A stretch of DNA of 64,000 nt from Pseudomonas putida (lineage in GTDB: Bacteria > Pseudomonadota > Gammaproteobacteria > Pseudomonadales > Pseudomonadaceae): contig CP124529.1 of NCBI GenBank assembly GCA_029953615.1, forward strand, positions 3,162,501-3,226,500, read 5' to 3'. The translations under genes were made by a program, and so were the position numbers. Shown here in pieces: positions 1 to 9,026 of the stretch (within the stretch, counting starts at the first letter, position 1; each line of letters begins with the position of its first letter). The notes under the pieces were generated by a model that saw nothing but the letters and a program-made list of their open reading frames with translations, ran no database searches and was not told the origin of the DNA.

Positions 1-246
1 CAGGAGCGGGTGTGGCAAGCCCTGCGCGAGGTGCCGGCCGGCAGCCGGGTCAGCTACACCGACATCGCCGAGCGCATCGGCGCACCCAAGGCGGTGCGTG
101 CGGTGGCCATGGCCTGTGCGGCCAACCGCATCGCCGTGGCCATCCCCTGTCATCGAGTGGTGCGCCAGGACGGCGACATCAGCGGCTACCGCTGGGGTGT
201 CGAGCGCAAACAACAGTTGCTCAAGCGAGAAACGGCACTCTCCTGA
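1..246 (+). CDS. ada: Methylated-DNA--protein-cysteine methyltransferase, C-terminal part (Ada-like), 5' end outside window
   Basis: The reading frame is open from base 1, so the start lies upstream of the window; 81 residues and a stop are visible. The segment carries the hallmark PCHRV active-site motif (Cys accepts the methyl group from O6-methylguanine or O4-methylthymine in DNA), preceded by a winged-helix DNA-binding region with the GAPKAVRAVAMACAANR recognition helix. The ending ISGYRWGVERKQQLLKRE resembles the Ada C-terminal domain more than stand-alone Ogt, so this is probably bifunctional Ada, repair enzyme plus transcription activator of the adaptive response to alkylation. The N-terminal regulatory half cannot be checked here. 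Confidence 0.85.
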   Translation, partial: QERVWQALREVPAGSRVSYTDIAERIGAPKAVRAVAMACAANRIAVAIPCHRVVRQDGDISGYRWGVERKQQLLKRETALS

Positions 247-302
247 TCGCGTGAAGCCGCGTAGAATCCCCCGCCAAATCGAATTGTAAAGAGGAATATT
301 CG

Positions 303-2715
303 ATGAGGCGTGTGAGCCTTGCCCGTTATTGCCCAGGCCTGATGGTTTTCATGGCCCTGATGCTGGCCATTGCCAGCCCGGCCTGGTCGGCCCCGGCCAC
401 GCCCTTGTCCAATCTGGCGGTTGCCGAAGCGAACGTGCTGGATGAAAACGCCAGCATCGAGCAGTTGAGCGAGCGGCTGGACCAGATACGCCAGGGCGTT
501 ACCCAGCGACGCCAATGACGATCTGCTTTCGCAGTTGCGTCTGGGCGCAATGCAGGTGCAGCGTCAGGCCGATGCGTTGACTGCCCTGCGCACCACTGAT
601 GTTGAAAAAGTCGACGACAAGCTCAAGGTCATCGGCCCGGTCCAGCTGGACGAGGCGGCTACCCTGACCCAGCAGCGTAAAGCGCTGGAGGCCGAGAAGA
701 AAGCCTTGGTGGCGCAGCAGGACCAGGCCTCCAAGCTGACCCAGTCAGCGCGCGACTTGTCCACGCAAATCGTCAACCTGCGCCGCAGCCAGTTCAACTC
801 GCAGATCACCAGCCGCGCGGCCTCCCCGCTGAGCCCGGCGTTCTGGCAAAGCATCATTCGCCCCACCCAGGACGATGTGGCACGCCTGCGTGACCTGCGT
901 GGCGAGACGGCTGATGCCATCGGCAGTGCCTTCAGCGCCGAAAATCGCTGGCTGTTCGTTGCCAGCCTGGTGGCAGCAATCCTGGTCTGGACCTTGGTGC
1001 GCCGCATGCTCGAGCGTTTGCTGGCCAACGCCATGGTCAGCTGGCTGCCCGAAGGCCGCCTGCGCCGCAGTGCGTTGGCGCTGGGGGTGAGCCTGGCAAC
1101 CCTGGGTACCATCGCCGGCTCGGTCTCGCTACTACGATGGGGGCTGGAGAGCAGCGCCGAGCTGGGCTCCGATATCGCCAGCCTGGCCAACCATGTACTT
1201 GCCCTGGTGGTGTTCAGTGCCTTCATCACCGGCCTGGGCCGCGCCATGCTGATGCTGCAGCGCCCGTCCTGGCGCCTGCCGCCGATTCACGATGAAGTGG
1301 CCAGTGCCTTGGGCTGGTTCCCCAAGGTGCTGGCGTTGGCGCTGATGGTCATGATGACCATGGAACGCATCAACAGCGTGATAGGTGCCAGCCTGGCGCT
1401 GACCGTGGCAGTCAACGGCCTCACCGCGCTGGTCGTGGCGGTCACCTTCGCCGGTGCGCTGCTGCGTTACCGCCGTACCCTGCGCAAGCATGACCTGGAG
1501 CGCCCCACTGGGCTGGCCGGGTTGATCCCGTTCGTGATGGTGATCTGGCTGACGCTGATCCTGCTGGCCCTGCTCACCGGTTACCTGACACTTGCCTATT
1601 TCCTGACTGCCAAGCTGCTGTGGGTGGGCCTGGTGGTCACCTGCGCCTATCTGCTGACCACGTTCTTTGGCGACCTCTGCGAAACCCTGCTGTCGCCCCG
1701 TCAACCCGGTGGCCTGGCGCTGGCCTCGACCCTGGGCCTGGCGCCACGCCACCAGGCCCAGGCCAGCACCATCCTGGCCGGCATCGGTCGCACCGTGGTG
1801 CTGTTCCTGGCGCTGCTGCTGGCACTGATGCCGTCGGGCACCAGCCCCAGCGAGCTGTTGCTGAGCCTGGGTGACTGGGACGGTACCGGCGGCAAGCTGC
1901 TGGGCAACATGAACATCGTCCCCCAGGACATCCTGTTGGCGCTGGTGATGTTCCTCGGTGGCTTGTTCGCCATCCGCGTGGTCAAGCGCTGGCTGAGCGA
2001 TCGCCTGCTGCCGGAAACCGACATGGACGCCGGCATGCGTGCCTCGCTGGTGACCCTGGTGGGTTACCTGGGCTTCATCTTCCTGGCCATGCTGGTGATG
2101 TCGACTCTGCGTATCAACCTCACCAGCCTGACCTGGGTGGTCAGTGCCCTGTCGGTGGGTATCGGTTTCGGCTTGCAGCAGATCGTGCAGAACTTCATCT
2201 CCGGCCTGATCCTGCTGACCGAGCGCCCGGTTAAAGTGGGCGACTGGGTCAGCCTGGCGGGTGTCGAGGGCGATATTCGCCGTATCAACGTGCGCGCTAC
2301 CGAGATCCAGATGTCCGACCGCTCGACGGTGATTGTGCCCAACTCGCAGTTCATCTCGCAGAACGTGCGCAACGTGACCATGGGCAATGCCCTGGGCGTG
2401 GTCGGCATTACCCTGACCTTGCCGCTGGAAACCGATGCCAACCGCGTGCGTGAACTGCTGCTGGCGGCTTACCAGGAGCACGAGGCGATTCTGGATGCGC
2501 CGGCCACGTCGGTGTCGTTCAAGGACCTGACCAGCAGCGGCATGGTGATTGGCGTGAGTGGTTACGTGGCGGGGCCGCGGCAGGTGTCCGGTACGCGCAG
2601 CGACCTGTTGTTCACCATCCTTGGGCGGTTGCGTGACGAGGGTATCGCCCTGTCGTCGCCGCAAAGCATGGTGCTGGTGCAGGAGGGCGCTCGCTCGGCT
2701 GACGAGTCGGTGTGA
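303..2715 (+). pseudogene. MscS-family mechanosensitive channel with DUF3772 region, frameshifted near codon 67
   Basis: Two frames join into one protein of about 803 residues. Frame one (303-518) gives a signal peptide (MRRVSLARY.. to PAWSA) and a periplasmic start ending in LDQIRQGVT; frame two continues in register as SDANDDLLSQLRLGAMQ and runs to 2715. Removing one C near 504 (acc-c-agc) restores a single frame. The long form has an N-terminal periplasmic coiled-coil region, a DUF3772-like stretch, roughly ten membrane segments, and a C-terminal MscS core (VGIGFGLQQIVQNFISGLIL, then the beta domain VKVGDWVSLAGVEGDI). Family role is release of solutes through the inner membrane on osmotic downshock. 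If the shift is real, the ORF could restart at 535 but would lack a signal sequence. Confidence 0.85.
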
Positions 2716-2722
2716 GCCTTGG

Positions 2723-2842
2723 GGGGCTGCTTTGCAGCCCATCGCGACACAAGGCCGCTCCTACAGGGAATGTGCAATCCAACCGGCTGCGCGATCCCTG
2801 TAGGAGCGGCCTTGTGTCGCGATGGGGCGCAAAGCGCCCCCC
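2723..2842. repeat. Inverted pair of GCGACACAAGGCCGCTCCTACA-type repetitive palindromes
   Basis: Two copies of an extragenic palindrome face each other (about 2726-2767 and 2795-2840). Each has a tcgcgacacaaggccgctcc core next to a TTTGCAGCCC/GGGCGCAAAGC hairpin. The same family recurs at 30.7 and 59.9 kb. A run of nine C at about 2837-2845 ends the pair. It lies between convergent genes and may act as a transcript end structure. Confidence 0.85.
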
Positions 2843-2849
2843 CCCGGCC

Positions 2850-4067
2850 TCAATGCTGCTTGGCCTGCCTGATCCTCAGCAAAATCACCAGCAACACCAA
2901 CAGCACCGGCGGCGCCATGGCCAACACCCCATCCCGCGCCGTCAGCCCCAACCCCAGCACATTCAGCCCGCCATACAGCAGCTTGAACAAGTTCAGCAGG
3001 TAGTAGGTGATGGCAATGATCGACAGCCCCTCCACCGCCCGCTGGATCTTCACCTGGGCATCGGCGCGGGCATTGAGGCTGCGCAGGATCCCGGCGTTCT
3101 GTTCTTCCATCTCCACCTGTACCCGCGCCTGTAACAGGTCGCCCAGGTTGGCCACATTCTTCGCCAGTTGCTCCAGGCGCTGTTCGGTGGCCGCGCAGTA
3201 ACGCACGGTCGGCTTGAACCGGCGTTCGATGAACACCCCAAGGCGCTGGCAGTCGCCCACATGGCTTTCCCGCAGCTCACCCAAGCGCTCGAACACCAGT
3301 TGCGCATAGGCTTGCGTGGCGCCGAAGCGGTGGCGGGTCTTCACTGTGCGGCTGACCACCTGGCGTGACAGGTAGGCAATGGCTTCCAGCAGCCCTTTGG
3401 AATCATGGCCATCGACCCCGGCACTGCGCTCCGAGAGGCTGACCAAGGTCTTGTCGAAGGCATCCAGCTTCTGGCTCAGGGCCTTGGCGGTGGTCAGGGT
3501 CAGCGAGGCCATCATGCGGTACGTCTCGATCTCCAGCAGGCGGCGGATCATGCGGCCCTGGCGATAGGCATTGAGGCGACGGTTGATGAACAGGAAGCGG
3601 TTGGTGCCGTCCTCGGTCAGGCGAAAATCGCTCCACACCACTGCATCGCCACCGCCGACGCAGGAGCCGCACGGGTCCTTGAAGCCGTATTGGGGCAACT
3701 CCAGTTCCTGCTCGTCACGGACCAGCACCTGCACAGCGTTGATCACTTGTGCCGCTTGCGCGGCGATAGCCTCGGCCAGCACCGGCGGCAGAGTTTTCCA
3801 CGCGGTGTCGGCGGCAGTGCAGGGCACCACCAGGGTCAGGGTGAAGAACTCGGTGTGCCGCTCCCACTTGAACGGGTGGCCATCCAGGCGCGTGATGCCT
3901 TGGGCGGCTGCGGTGTCCAGGGCCTCCGGGCAGCAGCGTTGCAGCAGTGCCGCGCAGGCAGCATCGCCGCCGAGCAAGGCCAGGTGGAAGACATGCGCCG
4001 GGCCGTTGAAGTACAGCGACGGGCGGGCGTGCAGTTCATTGTGCAAGGCGGTGCGTTGAGGGTGCAT
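2850..4067 (-). CDS. DUF3422 family membrane protein
   Basis: This 405-residue protein begins MHPQRTALHNELHARPS, the typical start of the DUF3422 family, in which the HNELHARP motif is conserved. The soluble N-terminal part is followed by a helical region (about residues 200-340) and two C-terminal membrane segments (AITYYLLNLFKLLYGG and APPVLLVLLVILL) ending in a basic tail. The arrangement suggests a cytoplasmic body anchored in the inner membrane. No biochemical function is established for the family that I know of. It is a single gene, convergent with the MscS-like gene and flanked on both sides by repetitive palindromes. Confidence 0.85.
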   Translation of the reverse strand: MHPQRTALHNELHARPSLYFNGPAHVFHLALLGGDAACAALLQRCCPEALDTAAAQGITRLDGHPFKWERHTEFFTLTLVVPCTAADTAWKTLPPVLAEAIAAQAAQVINAVQVLVRDEQELELPQYGFKDPCGSCVGGGDAVVWSDFRLTEDGTNRFLFINRRLNAYRQGRMIRRLLEIETYRMMASLTLTTAKALSQKLDAFDKTLVSLSERSAGVDGHDSKGLLEAIAYLSRQVVSRTVKTRHRFGATQAYAQLVFERLGELRESHVGDCQRLGVFIERRFKPTVRYCAATEQRLEQLAKNVANLGDLLQARVQVEMEEQNAGILRSLNARADAQVKIQRAVEGLSIIAITYYLLNLFKLLYGGLNVLGLGLTARDGVLAMAPPVLLVLLVILLRIRQAKQH

Positions 4068-4160
4068 GGGTGGTCCGGCCTGGTGTTGTGATTGTGGGGG
4101 TACCAGGAAGTGGGACTTTGCGCCGGGATGGGAAAGTCACGCGGGGGCAGAGTTTTGTGT

Positions 4161-4278
4161 CGCCTGTACCGGCCTCTTCGCGGGCAAGCCCGCTCCCACA
4201 GGGATAGCGCATGGCTTGAGGTCAATGCGGTCGGGGTGGGAACTGGCTTGCCGGCGAATGGGCCGCAAAGCGGCCCCT
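4161..4278. repeat. REP palindrome (CCGGCCTCTTCGCGGGC..GCCCGCTCCCACAGG family) with a degenerate second copy
   Basis: A standard P. putida-type REP lies at about 4161-4203. A second hairpin (GGGCCGCAAAGCGGCCC, about 4260-4276) follows after a degenerate GGCTTGCCGGCGAA stretch. It fills most of the gap between the DUF3422 gene and the aldehyde dehydrogenase gene. Confidence 0.75.
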
Positions 4279-4285
4279 TGCGCTA

Positions 4286-5716
4286 TCAGCCTAAACACCG
4301 CGTCACATGCTTGACCGACTGGTAGGCCGACAACCCCCACGGGCCCAGTTCACGCCCGATCCCGCTGCCCTTGGTGCCACCCCACGAGGTCTCGACGAAC
4401 ACCGCCTGTACCGAGTTGATCCACACATGGCCAACCTCCAGCGCATCGGCCACCCGCTCGGCGCGCTCCAGGTCGGCGGAGCACACCGTCGCCACCAGCC
4501 CGAAACGGCTATCGTTGGCCTCGGCAATCGCTTGTTCCTCGGTCGCAAAGCGACGCGCGCACAGCACCGGTCCAAAGATTTCCTCGGTCCACAGGCGGCT
4601 GTCTTTCGGCACATCGGCATACAACGTCGGGCTGACGAACCAGCCATCCCGGTCCAGCGCCTTGCCACCGGCCAGGCACTGCAGGCCTTCTTCCCGCGCC
4701 GTGGCAAAGTAGCCGGCCACCTTCAGCCACTGCGCCTGGCTGGTCAGCGGCCCCATGTCGACCTCTTCGCTCAACGGATTACCAACCCGCAGGTTTTCCA
4801 GTGCCGCCTGCAAGCGCGGCAGCAATGCATCGGCAATGCCGTCCTGCACCAGCAGCCGCGAAGTCGCCGAACACATCTGCCCGGCGTTCCAGGTGATGCC
4901 GGCGACGATCCATTCCACCGCCTGGCCCACGTCGCAATCATCGAACACCACGATCGCCGACTTGCCACCCAGTTCCAGTGTCACCGGCCGGCACTGCGCC
5001 GAAGCGCTGCGCATTACCTGGCTGCCGACACTGTTGCTGCCGGTGAACGACAGCTTGTCCAGGCCATTGTGGTTGCTCAGTGCAGCGCCGGTTTCGGCCT
5101 TGCCGTTGACGATGTTCAACACCCCGGCCGGCAGCCCCAGGGCATCGGCGATCTGGCCGTAGGCCTGTTCGATCAGCGGGGTGACTTCCGACGGCTTGAG
5201 CACCACGGTGCAACCGGCGGCCAGGGCCGGGGCCAGCTTCCAGGCGCTGGTCACCAGCGGGAAGTTCCACGGCACGATCAGGCCGACTACGCCCACCGGT
5301 TCCAGGCGTGTGCGAGCGCTGAAACCCGGCGCAGCCAACGGCACATCGCGGTTTTTCGAGGGCAGTTGCTCGGCCAGTTCGGCGTAGTAGCCGAAGGTGG
5401 CGATGGCGTCGTCCAGGTCGATTTCCGCCTCGTGACGTGGCTTGCCGTTGTTGCGCATCTGCAAGGTGATCAGCGATTCGCGGCGCTGCCCGAGTTGCTC
5501 GGCAAAACCGCGCAGGTAACTGGCGCGTTCGCTGACGCTGGTATTTTTCCAGGCGGGCAGGGCGCCACGGGCAGCGGTCACGGCCTGGTCTACCTGGGCG
5601 ATGCTGGCGGCCATCAGTTCGGCGAACGGTTGCCCAAGGGCCGGGTCATTGACGCTGATGCAGTCGCTGCCCTGGCCTTCGACCCAGCGGCCGGCGATGT
5701 AGTGGGAAGTGGTCAT
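4286..5716 (-). CDS. NAD(P)-dependent aldehyde dehydrogenase family protein
   Basis: This 476-residue protein is a full-length member of the aldehyde dehydrogenase superfamily. Visible hallmarks are the cofactor-binding PWNFPLVTSAWKLAPALAAG (about 149-168) and FTGSNSVG, the general base Glu at about 248 in LELGGKS, and the catalytic Cys at about 282 in NAGQMCSATSR. It resembles betaine-aldehyde and aminoaldehyde dehydrogenases, but the substrate cannot be fixed from sequence. It is the last gene of a leftward trio with an NCS1 permease (13 bp upstream) and an NTF2-like protein, which suggests oxidation of an aldehyde made from an imported nitrogen compound. That link is inference. Confidence 0.88.
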   Translation of the reverse strand: MTTSHYIAGRWVEGQGSDCISVNDPALGQPFAELMAASIAQVDQAVTAARGALPAWKNTSVSERASYLRGFAEQLGQRRESLITLQMRNNGKPRHEAEIDLDDAIATFGYYAELAEQLPSKNRDVPLAAPGFSARTRLEPVGVVGLIVPWNFPLVTSAWKLAPALAAGCTVVLKPSEVTPLIEQAYGQIADALGLPAGVLNIVNGKAETGAALSNHNGLDKLSFTGSNSVGSQVMRSASAQCRPVTLELGGKSAIVVFDDCDVGQAVEWIVAGITWNAGQMCSATSRLLVQDGIADALLPRLQAALENLRVGNPLSEEVDMGPLTSQAQWLKVAGYFATAREEGLQCLAGGKALDRDGWFVSPTLYADVPKDSRLWTEEIFGPVLCARRFATEEQAIAEANDSRFGLVATVCSADLERAERVADALEVGHVWINSVQAVFVETSWGGTKGSGIGRELGPWGLSAYQSVKHVTRCLG

Positions 5717-5729
5717 GGTCGGTTTCCAG

Positions 5730-7229
5730 TCAGGCCATTTCGGCAGTGGTTACCGGCGTGTGCGGGGTGCTTTTGCAACGCACCCAACGCGGGCCCTGGG
5801 GGCCATACACGCCAGCAGGTTCGGGGAACAGGTTGAGCAGCAGCAGGTACAGCACACCAGCCAGCCCCAGGGTGACCGGCAGGCTCAGGTCGATACCGCC
5901 AGCCAGGTCGCCCAGCGGGCCGACGAACTGCCCTGGCAGGTTGACGAAGCACAGGCCCACCGCCGCGCTGGGGATCCACGCCCCCATGCCGCGCCAGTTC
6001 CAGCCGTGCAGGAACCAGTAGTGGCCGCCACGCTGGCCGCGTGTGAACACCTGCAGGTCGTCGGCATGGTAGAAGCCGCGGCGAGTGATCAGGCCGAGGA
6101 TCATGATCACCATCCATGGGCTGGTGCAGGTGATGATCAGCACGGCGAAGGTCGACACGCTCTGCACCAGGTTGAAGGTGAAGCGGCCGATGAAGATGAA
6201 ACCGATCGCCAGCACGCCGATCAGCAATGTGGCGCCGGCACGGCTGAGCAGGCGTGGGAACACGCTAGACATGTCCAGGCCGGTGCCATACAGCGCAGTG
6301 GTGCCGGTGGACATGCCGCCGATCACCGCAATCAGGCACACCGGCAGGAAGAACCAGCTTGGCGCCACCGCCAGCAGGCCACCGACGTAATTGTTGGCGG
6401 CGATGTAGTCCGGTGCCTGGGTGGCCACCAGGGTGGCGGTGCACAGGCCGAACAGGAACGGGATCAGGGTCGCACCCTGGGCCGCGATCACCGCCAGCAT
6501 GATGCGCGCCTTGGGCGTTTCACGTGGGATGTAGCGCGACCAGTCGCCGAGGAACGCACCGAACGACACCGGGTTGCTCATGGCCAGGATCGCCGCACCG
6601 ACGAATGCCGCCCAGAAGCCGGCCTGGCCGAGGTTGACGCTGCCCGCGTACGCGGCATCGAACGGCCCGGCAAAGGCAACGATGCCCAGCAGGAACAGCA
6701 GGCTCGAGGCCCACACGGCGATCTTGTTGACCCACAGCATGAAGCGGAAGCCGAAGATGCACACCACCAGCACCAGTACCGCGAACAGGCCGTAGGCCAG
6801 GCCCAGGGTCAGGTCGGTTTCCGGCAGGCCGGCCAGGCGCTTGGCGCCGCCGACCAGGGCGTCGCCCGAGCTCCACACCGACAGCGAAAAGAACGCCACT
6901 GCGGTGAGAAGCGACAGGAACGAACCGACGATGCGCCCGTGCACGCCAAAGTGAGCACCCGACGACACCGCGTTGTTGGTGCCGTTGAGTGCGCCGAACA
7001 GGCCCATGGGGGCGAGGATCAGCGCGCCTACGCCGACGCCGAGCAGGATCGCCCACACACCGGCCTGGAACGACAGCCCGAACAGCACCGGGAAGCTGCC
7101 CAGCACGGCTGTGGCGAAGGTATTGGCGCCGCCGAAGATCAGGCGGAACAGGTCCAGCGGGGAGGCGTCGCGTTGATCGTCGGGGATCTGTTCGACGCCA
7201 TTGGTCTCGATACCGGTCGAGTGGCTCAT
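5730..7229 (-). CDS. NCS1-family permease (cytosine/purine/allantoin type)
   Basis: This 499-residue integral membrane protein has about twelve hydrophobic segments and the composition of the nucleobase:cation symporter-1 family (CodB-like). Recognisable parts are the N-terminal LDLFRLIFGGANTFATAVLGSF and GGMSTGTTALYGTGLDMSS in the middle. Family members import cytosine, purines, hydantoins, thiamine precursors or allantoin with Na+ or H+. Specificity cannot be read here. It starts at an ATG and sits 13 bp before the aldehyde dehydrogenase gene, so the two are surely cotranscribed; the NTF2-like gene lies 95 bp upstream on the same strand. Confidence 0.85.
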   Translation of the reverse strand: MSHSTGIETNGVEQIPDDQRDASPLDLFRLIFGGANTFATAVLGSFPVLFGLSFQAGVWAILLGVGVGALILAPMGLFGALNGTNNAVSSGAHFGVHGRIVGSFLSLLTAVAFFSLSVWSSGDALVGGAKRLAGLPETDLTLGLAYGLFAVLVLVVCIFGFRFMLWVNKIAVWASSLLFLLGIVAFAGPFDAAYAGSVNLGQAGFWAAFVGAAILAMSNPVSFGAFLGDWSRYIPRETPKARIMLAVIAAQGATLIPFLFGLCTATLVATQAPDYIAANNYVGGLLAVAPSWFFLPVCLIAVIGGMSTGTTALYGTGLDMSSVFPRLLSRAGATLLIGVLAIGFIFIGRFTFNLVQSVSTFAVLIITCTSPWMVIMILGLITRRGFYHADDLQVFTRGQRGGHYWFLHGWNWRGMGAWIPSAAVGLCFVNLPGQFVGPLGDLAGGIDLSLPVTLGLAGVLYLLLLNLFPEPAGVYGPQGPRWVRCKSTPHTPVTTAEMA

Positions 7230-7324
7230 GGTGATGCTCCAGCGCGGTTGTTGTGGGCCGGCGCAGTGCGCGGGCCTTCTTGTGGGTGCGATGGCAGGGC
7301 GGCAGGGCCGCGTAAAAAAGCAGA

Positions 7325-7715
7325 TCAGGCCGGCGATACGACCGACAGGTGCTCGTGGCAGGCCAGCCAGCGTTCGCCGTGGCGGCGGAAGACGATGGTC
7401 TCGCGCTCGCTCAACTGGTGTTCTTCGCCGGCGATGCGGATGTGCGTGGCCACATCGTGCATGAAAACCGCCACGTCACCCTGCAGGCTCACCTGGGCAA
7501 TTGCCCGATTCGCAGGCGAGCACGGCAAACCCTTCGGCCTGCCACTGGGCCCAGAGTTGCTCGTAGGCATGGCGCGACAGCAGCGGTTGCGGCAGGGTGT
7601 GGAAAAGGAAGGTGGCGTCTTCGCTGAAGCAGGCGAAATAGCGAACGGTGTCGTTGCTGGCGAACGCCGCAACGAGGTCGGCGGCAGCTTGCCGTACCTG
7701 GAGTGTCTGGTCCAC
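7325..7715 (-). pseudogene. NTF2-like / SnoaL-like small protein, frameshifted mid-gene
   Basis: The N-terminal part (MDQTLQVRQAAADLVAAF.. to LACESG, GTG start at 7715 with GAGG about 8 nt upstream) and the C-terminal part (AIAQVSLQGDVAVF.. to CHEHLSVVSPA) are in different frames. Dropping one G of a GGG run near 7504-7506 joins them into a protein of about 130 residues. Length and pattern (SNDTVRYFACFSEDATFLFHT early, VAVFMHDV and RHGERWLACHEHLS late) match the NTF2-like superfamily, whose small cone-shaped folds serve as enzymes, regulators or partner domains. It heads the leftward trio with the permease and aldehyde dehydrogenase. The role is unknown. Confidence 0.75.
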
Positions 7716-7894
7716 GGGAGTGGCCTCACGGTTCTTGTGATTGTGGTGAAGCGATTCTGGTGGCGGTCGGTGAGGGGAAAAATCGCTGCGGGCAAATAAT
7801 CAGTTCAGGAATTTGTGAAGTGATGGCTGCGCTTTCTTTACCCTCGCGTGATCCGTGGATTAAGGTGACAGCTGATCCCCATGGGCTGTAGGCA

Positions 7895-8896
7895 ATGAGC
7901 AAATACCAACCACCACTGACGGTGACACCCCGTATTCTGGCTCTGGTTGCCGAAATCAGCGAGCAAGTGGGGTTGTTGACTGCCTACCGTGATGGCGCGC
8001 TGACGCCACAGCTGCGCCGAGGCAACCGTATCCGCACCATCCAGGCAACGCTCGCCATCGAGAACAACACCCTGAGCGTGGAGCAGGTAACCGCTTTGCT
8101 GGATGGCAAGCGGGTTCTGGGCTTGCCACGCGAAATCCAGGAAGTCCGTAACGCGTTCGCGACCTACGACGCGATGTCCGGTTGGCGCGCTGAGTCCCAG
8201 GACGATCTGCTCACTGCGCACGGCATGCTGATGCATGGGCTTATAGATGACGCTGGTCGCTACCGGCGTGGAGGGGTGGGCATCTATCGCGGCACTCGCC
8301 TGCTGCATATGGCGCCACCGGCCAGCCGGATGGCGTCGCTGATGCAGGATTTGTTGCACTGGCTCGCTAATAACGATTGGCATCCGCTGATTACCAGTTG
8401 TGTGTTCCACTACGAGTTTGAATTCATCCACCCGTTTGCTGACGGTAATGGGCGGATGGGACGGTTATGGCAGACCCTTCTCCTCAGCCAGTGGCGGCCG
8501 GTGTTGGCGTACCTGCCTGTGGAAACCGTTATTCGTGAGCAGCAGGACGCTTACTACGCTGCCCTAGCCGCCGCCGACCAAGCTGCAGAAGCAACCCCGT
8601 TTGTCGAATTTATGCTCGAGGCCTTGTTGCGGGCGCTTATCGAAGCAGAGGACAGTGACCAAGTAACCGACCAAGTAACCGACCAAGTAAGCGACCAAGT
8701 AGCGAGTCTCCTGAATGTGCTGCCTGCAGGCGTCGCTTTAAAGAGTAGCGAATTGATGCACCAACTGGGCCTCTCGCACCGTGCCACATTCCGCAAGAGT
8801 TACTTGTACCCGGCACTCGCTGCCGGGTTGATCGAAATGACCGATCCCGAATCACCACGGAGCCCCAAACAGCAATATCGGCGGGTTGCAAGGTAG
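7895..8896 (+). CDS. fic: Fic family protein (putative AMPylase) with N-terminal inhibitory helix
   Basis: This 333-residue protein carries a complete Fic motif, HPFADGNGRMGR (His at about 179), used by the family to transfer AMP or another nucleotide part to a target hydroxyl. An inhibitory helix motif of the S/T-x3-E-G/N type is present near residues 52-57 (T-LAI-E-N), so this is a class II, self-inhibited Fic protein. Residues about 255-269 are a DQVTDQVTDQVSDQV repeat encoded by four 12-bp units, followed by a winged-helix-like C-terminal domain (SSELMHQLGLSHRATFRKSY). It stands alone; no antitoxin-like gene is adjacent. Target and function are unknown. Confidence 0.9.
   Translation: MSKYQPPLTVTPRILALVAEISEQVGLLTAYRDGALTPQLRRGNRIRTIQATLAIENNTLSVEQVTALLDGKRVLGLPREIQEVRNAFATYDAMSGWRAESQDDLLTAHGMLMHGLIDDAGRYRRGGVGIYRGTRLLHMAPPASRMASLMQDLLHWLANNDWHPLITSCVFHYEFEFIHPFADGNGRMGRLWQTLLLSQWRPVLAYLPVETVIREQQDAYYAALAAADQAAEATPFVEFMLEALLRALIEAEDSDQVTDQVTDQVSDQVASLLNVLPAGVALKSSELMHQLGLSHRATFRKSYLYPALAAGLIEMTDPESPRSPKQQYRRVAR
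8657..8703 (+). repeat. Four 12-bp in-frame tandem units inside the fic gene
   Basis: The unit GACCAAGTAACC is repeated with small changes (8657, 8669, 8681, 8693) and encodes DQVT/DQVS. The copies are nearly identical at DNA level, so the number of units could change by slippage without breaking the frame. Confidence 0.9.
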
Positions 8897-8912
8897 GTTT
8901 CGCGCCGCACAT

Positions 8913-9003
8913 CCTGTGGGAGCGGGCGTGCCCGCGAAGCATGCAACGCGGTGCATGGCACCGGCTTCGCCGGTGTTCGCGGGCGCGCCCGCTCCCACAG
9001 GGG
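8913..9003. repeat. Inverted REP pair
   Basis: Two copies of the CCTGTGGGAGCGGGC..GCCCGCGAAG element face each other around a GGTGCATGGCACCGGCTTCGCCGG middle. It lies between the convergent fic and ehuA genes. Confidence 0.9.
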
Positions 9004-9026
9004 CATACCGAAGCGACGATCGTCGG

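Noticed and set aside
1132..2742. Long minus-strand frame of 536 codons opposite the MscS-like gene
   Set aside because: Its product is rich in His, Gln and Arg with no motif, as expected for the antisense of a GC-rich coding region; the plus-strand protein is a clear family member.
4286..5716. betB, betaine aldehyde dehydrogenase
   Set aside because: No betA, betI or choline transporter is adjacent; the neighbours are an NCS1 permease and an NTF2-like gene, so the substrate is left open.
5709..7799. 696-codon plus-strand frame opposite the permease operon
   Set aside because: Same reason: biased composition (Gln, His, Arg, Ala) and opposite to clear membrane and NTF2-like genes.
8913..9003. 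Rho-independent terminators in place of REP pairs
   Set aside because: The hairpins are stable but lack T-runs and recur with a common sequence, so they are repeats first; some terminator effect remains possible.
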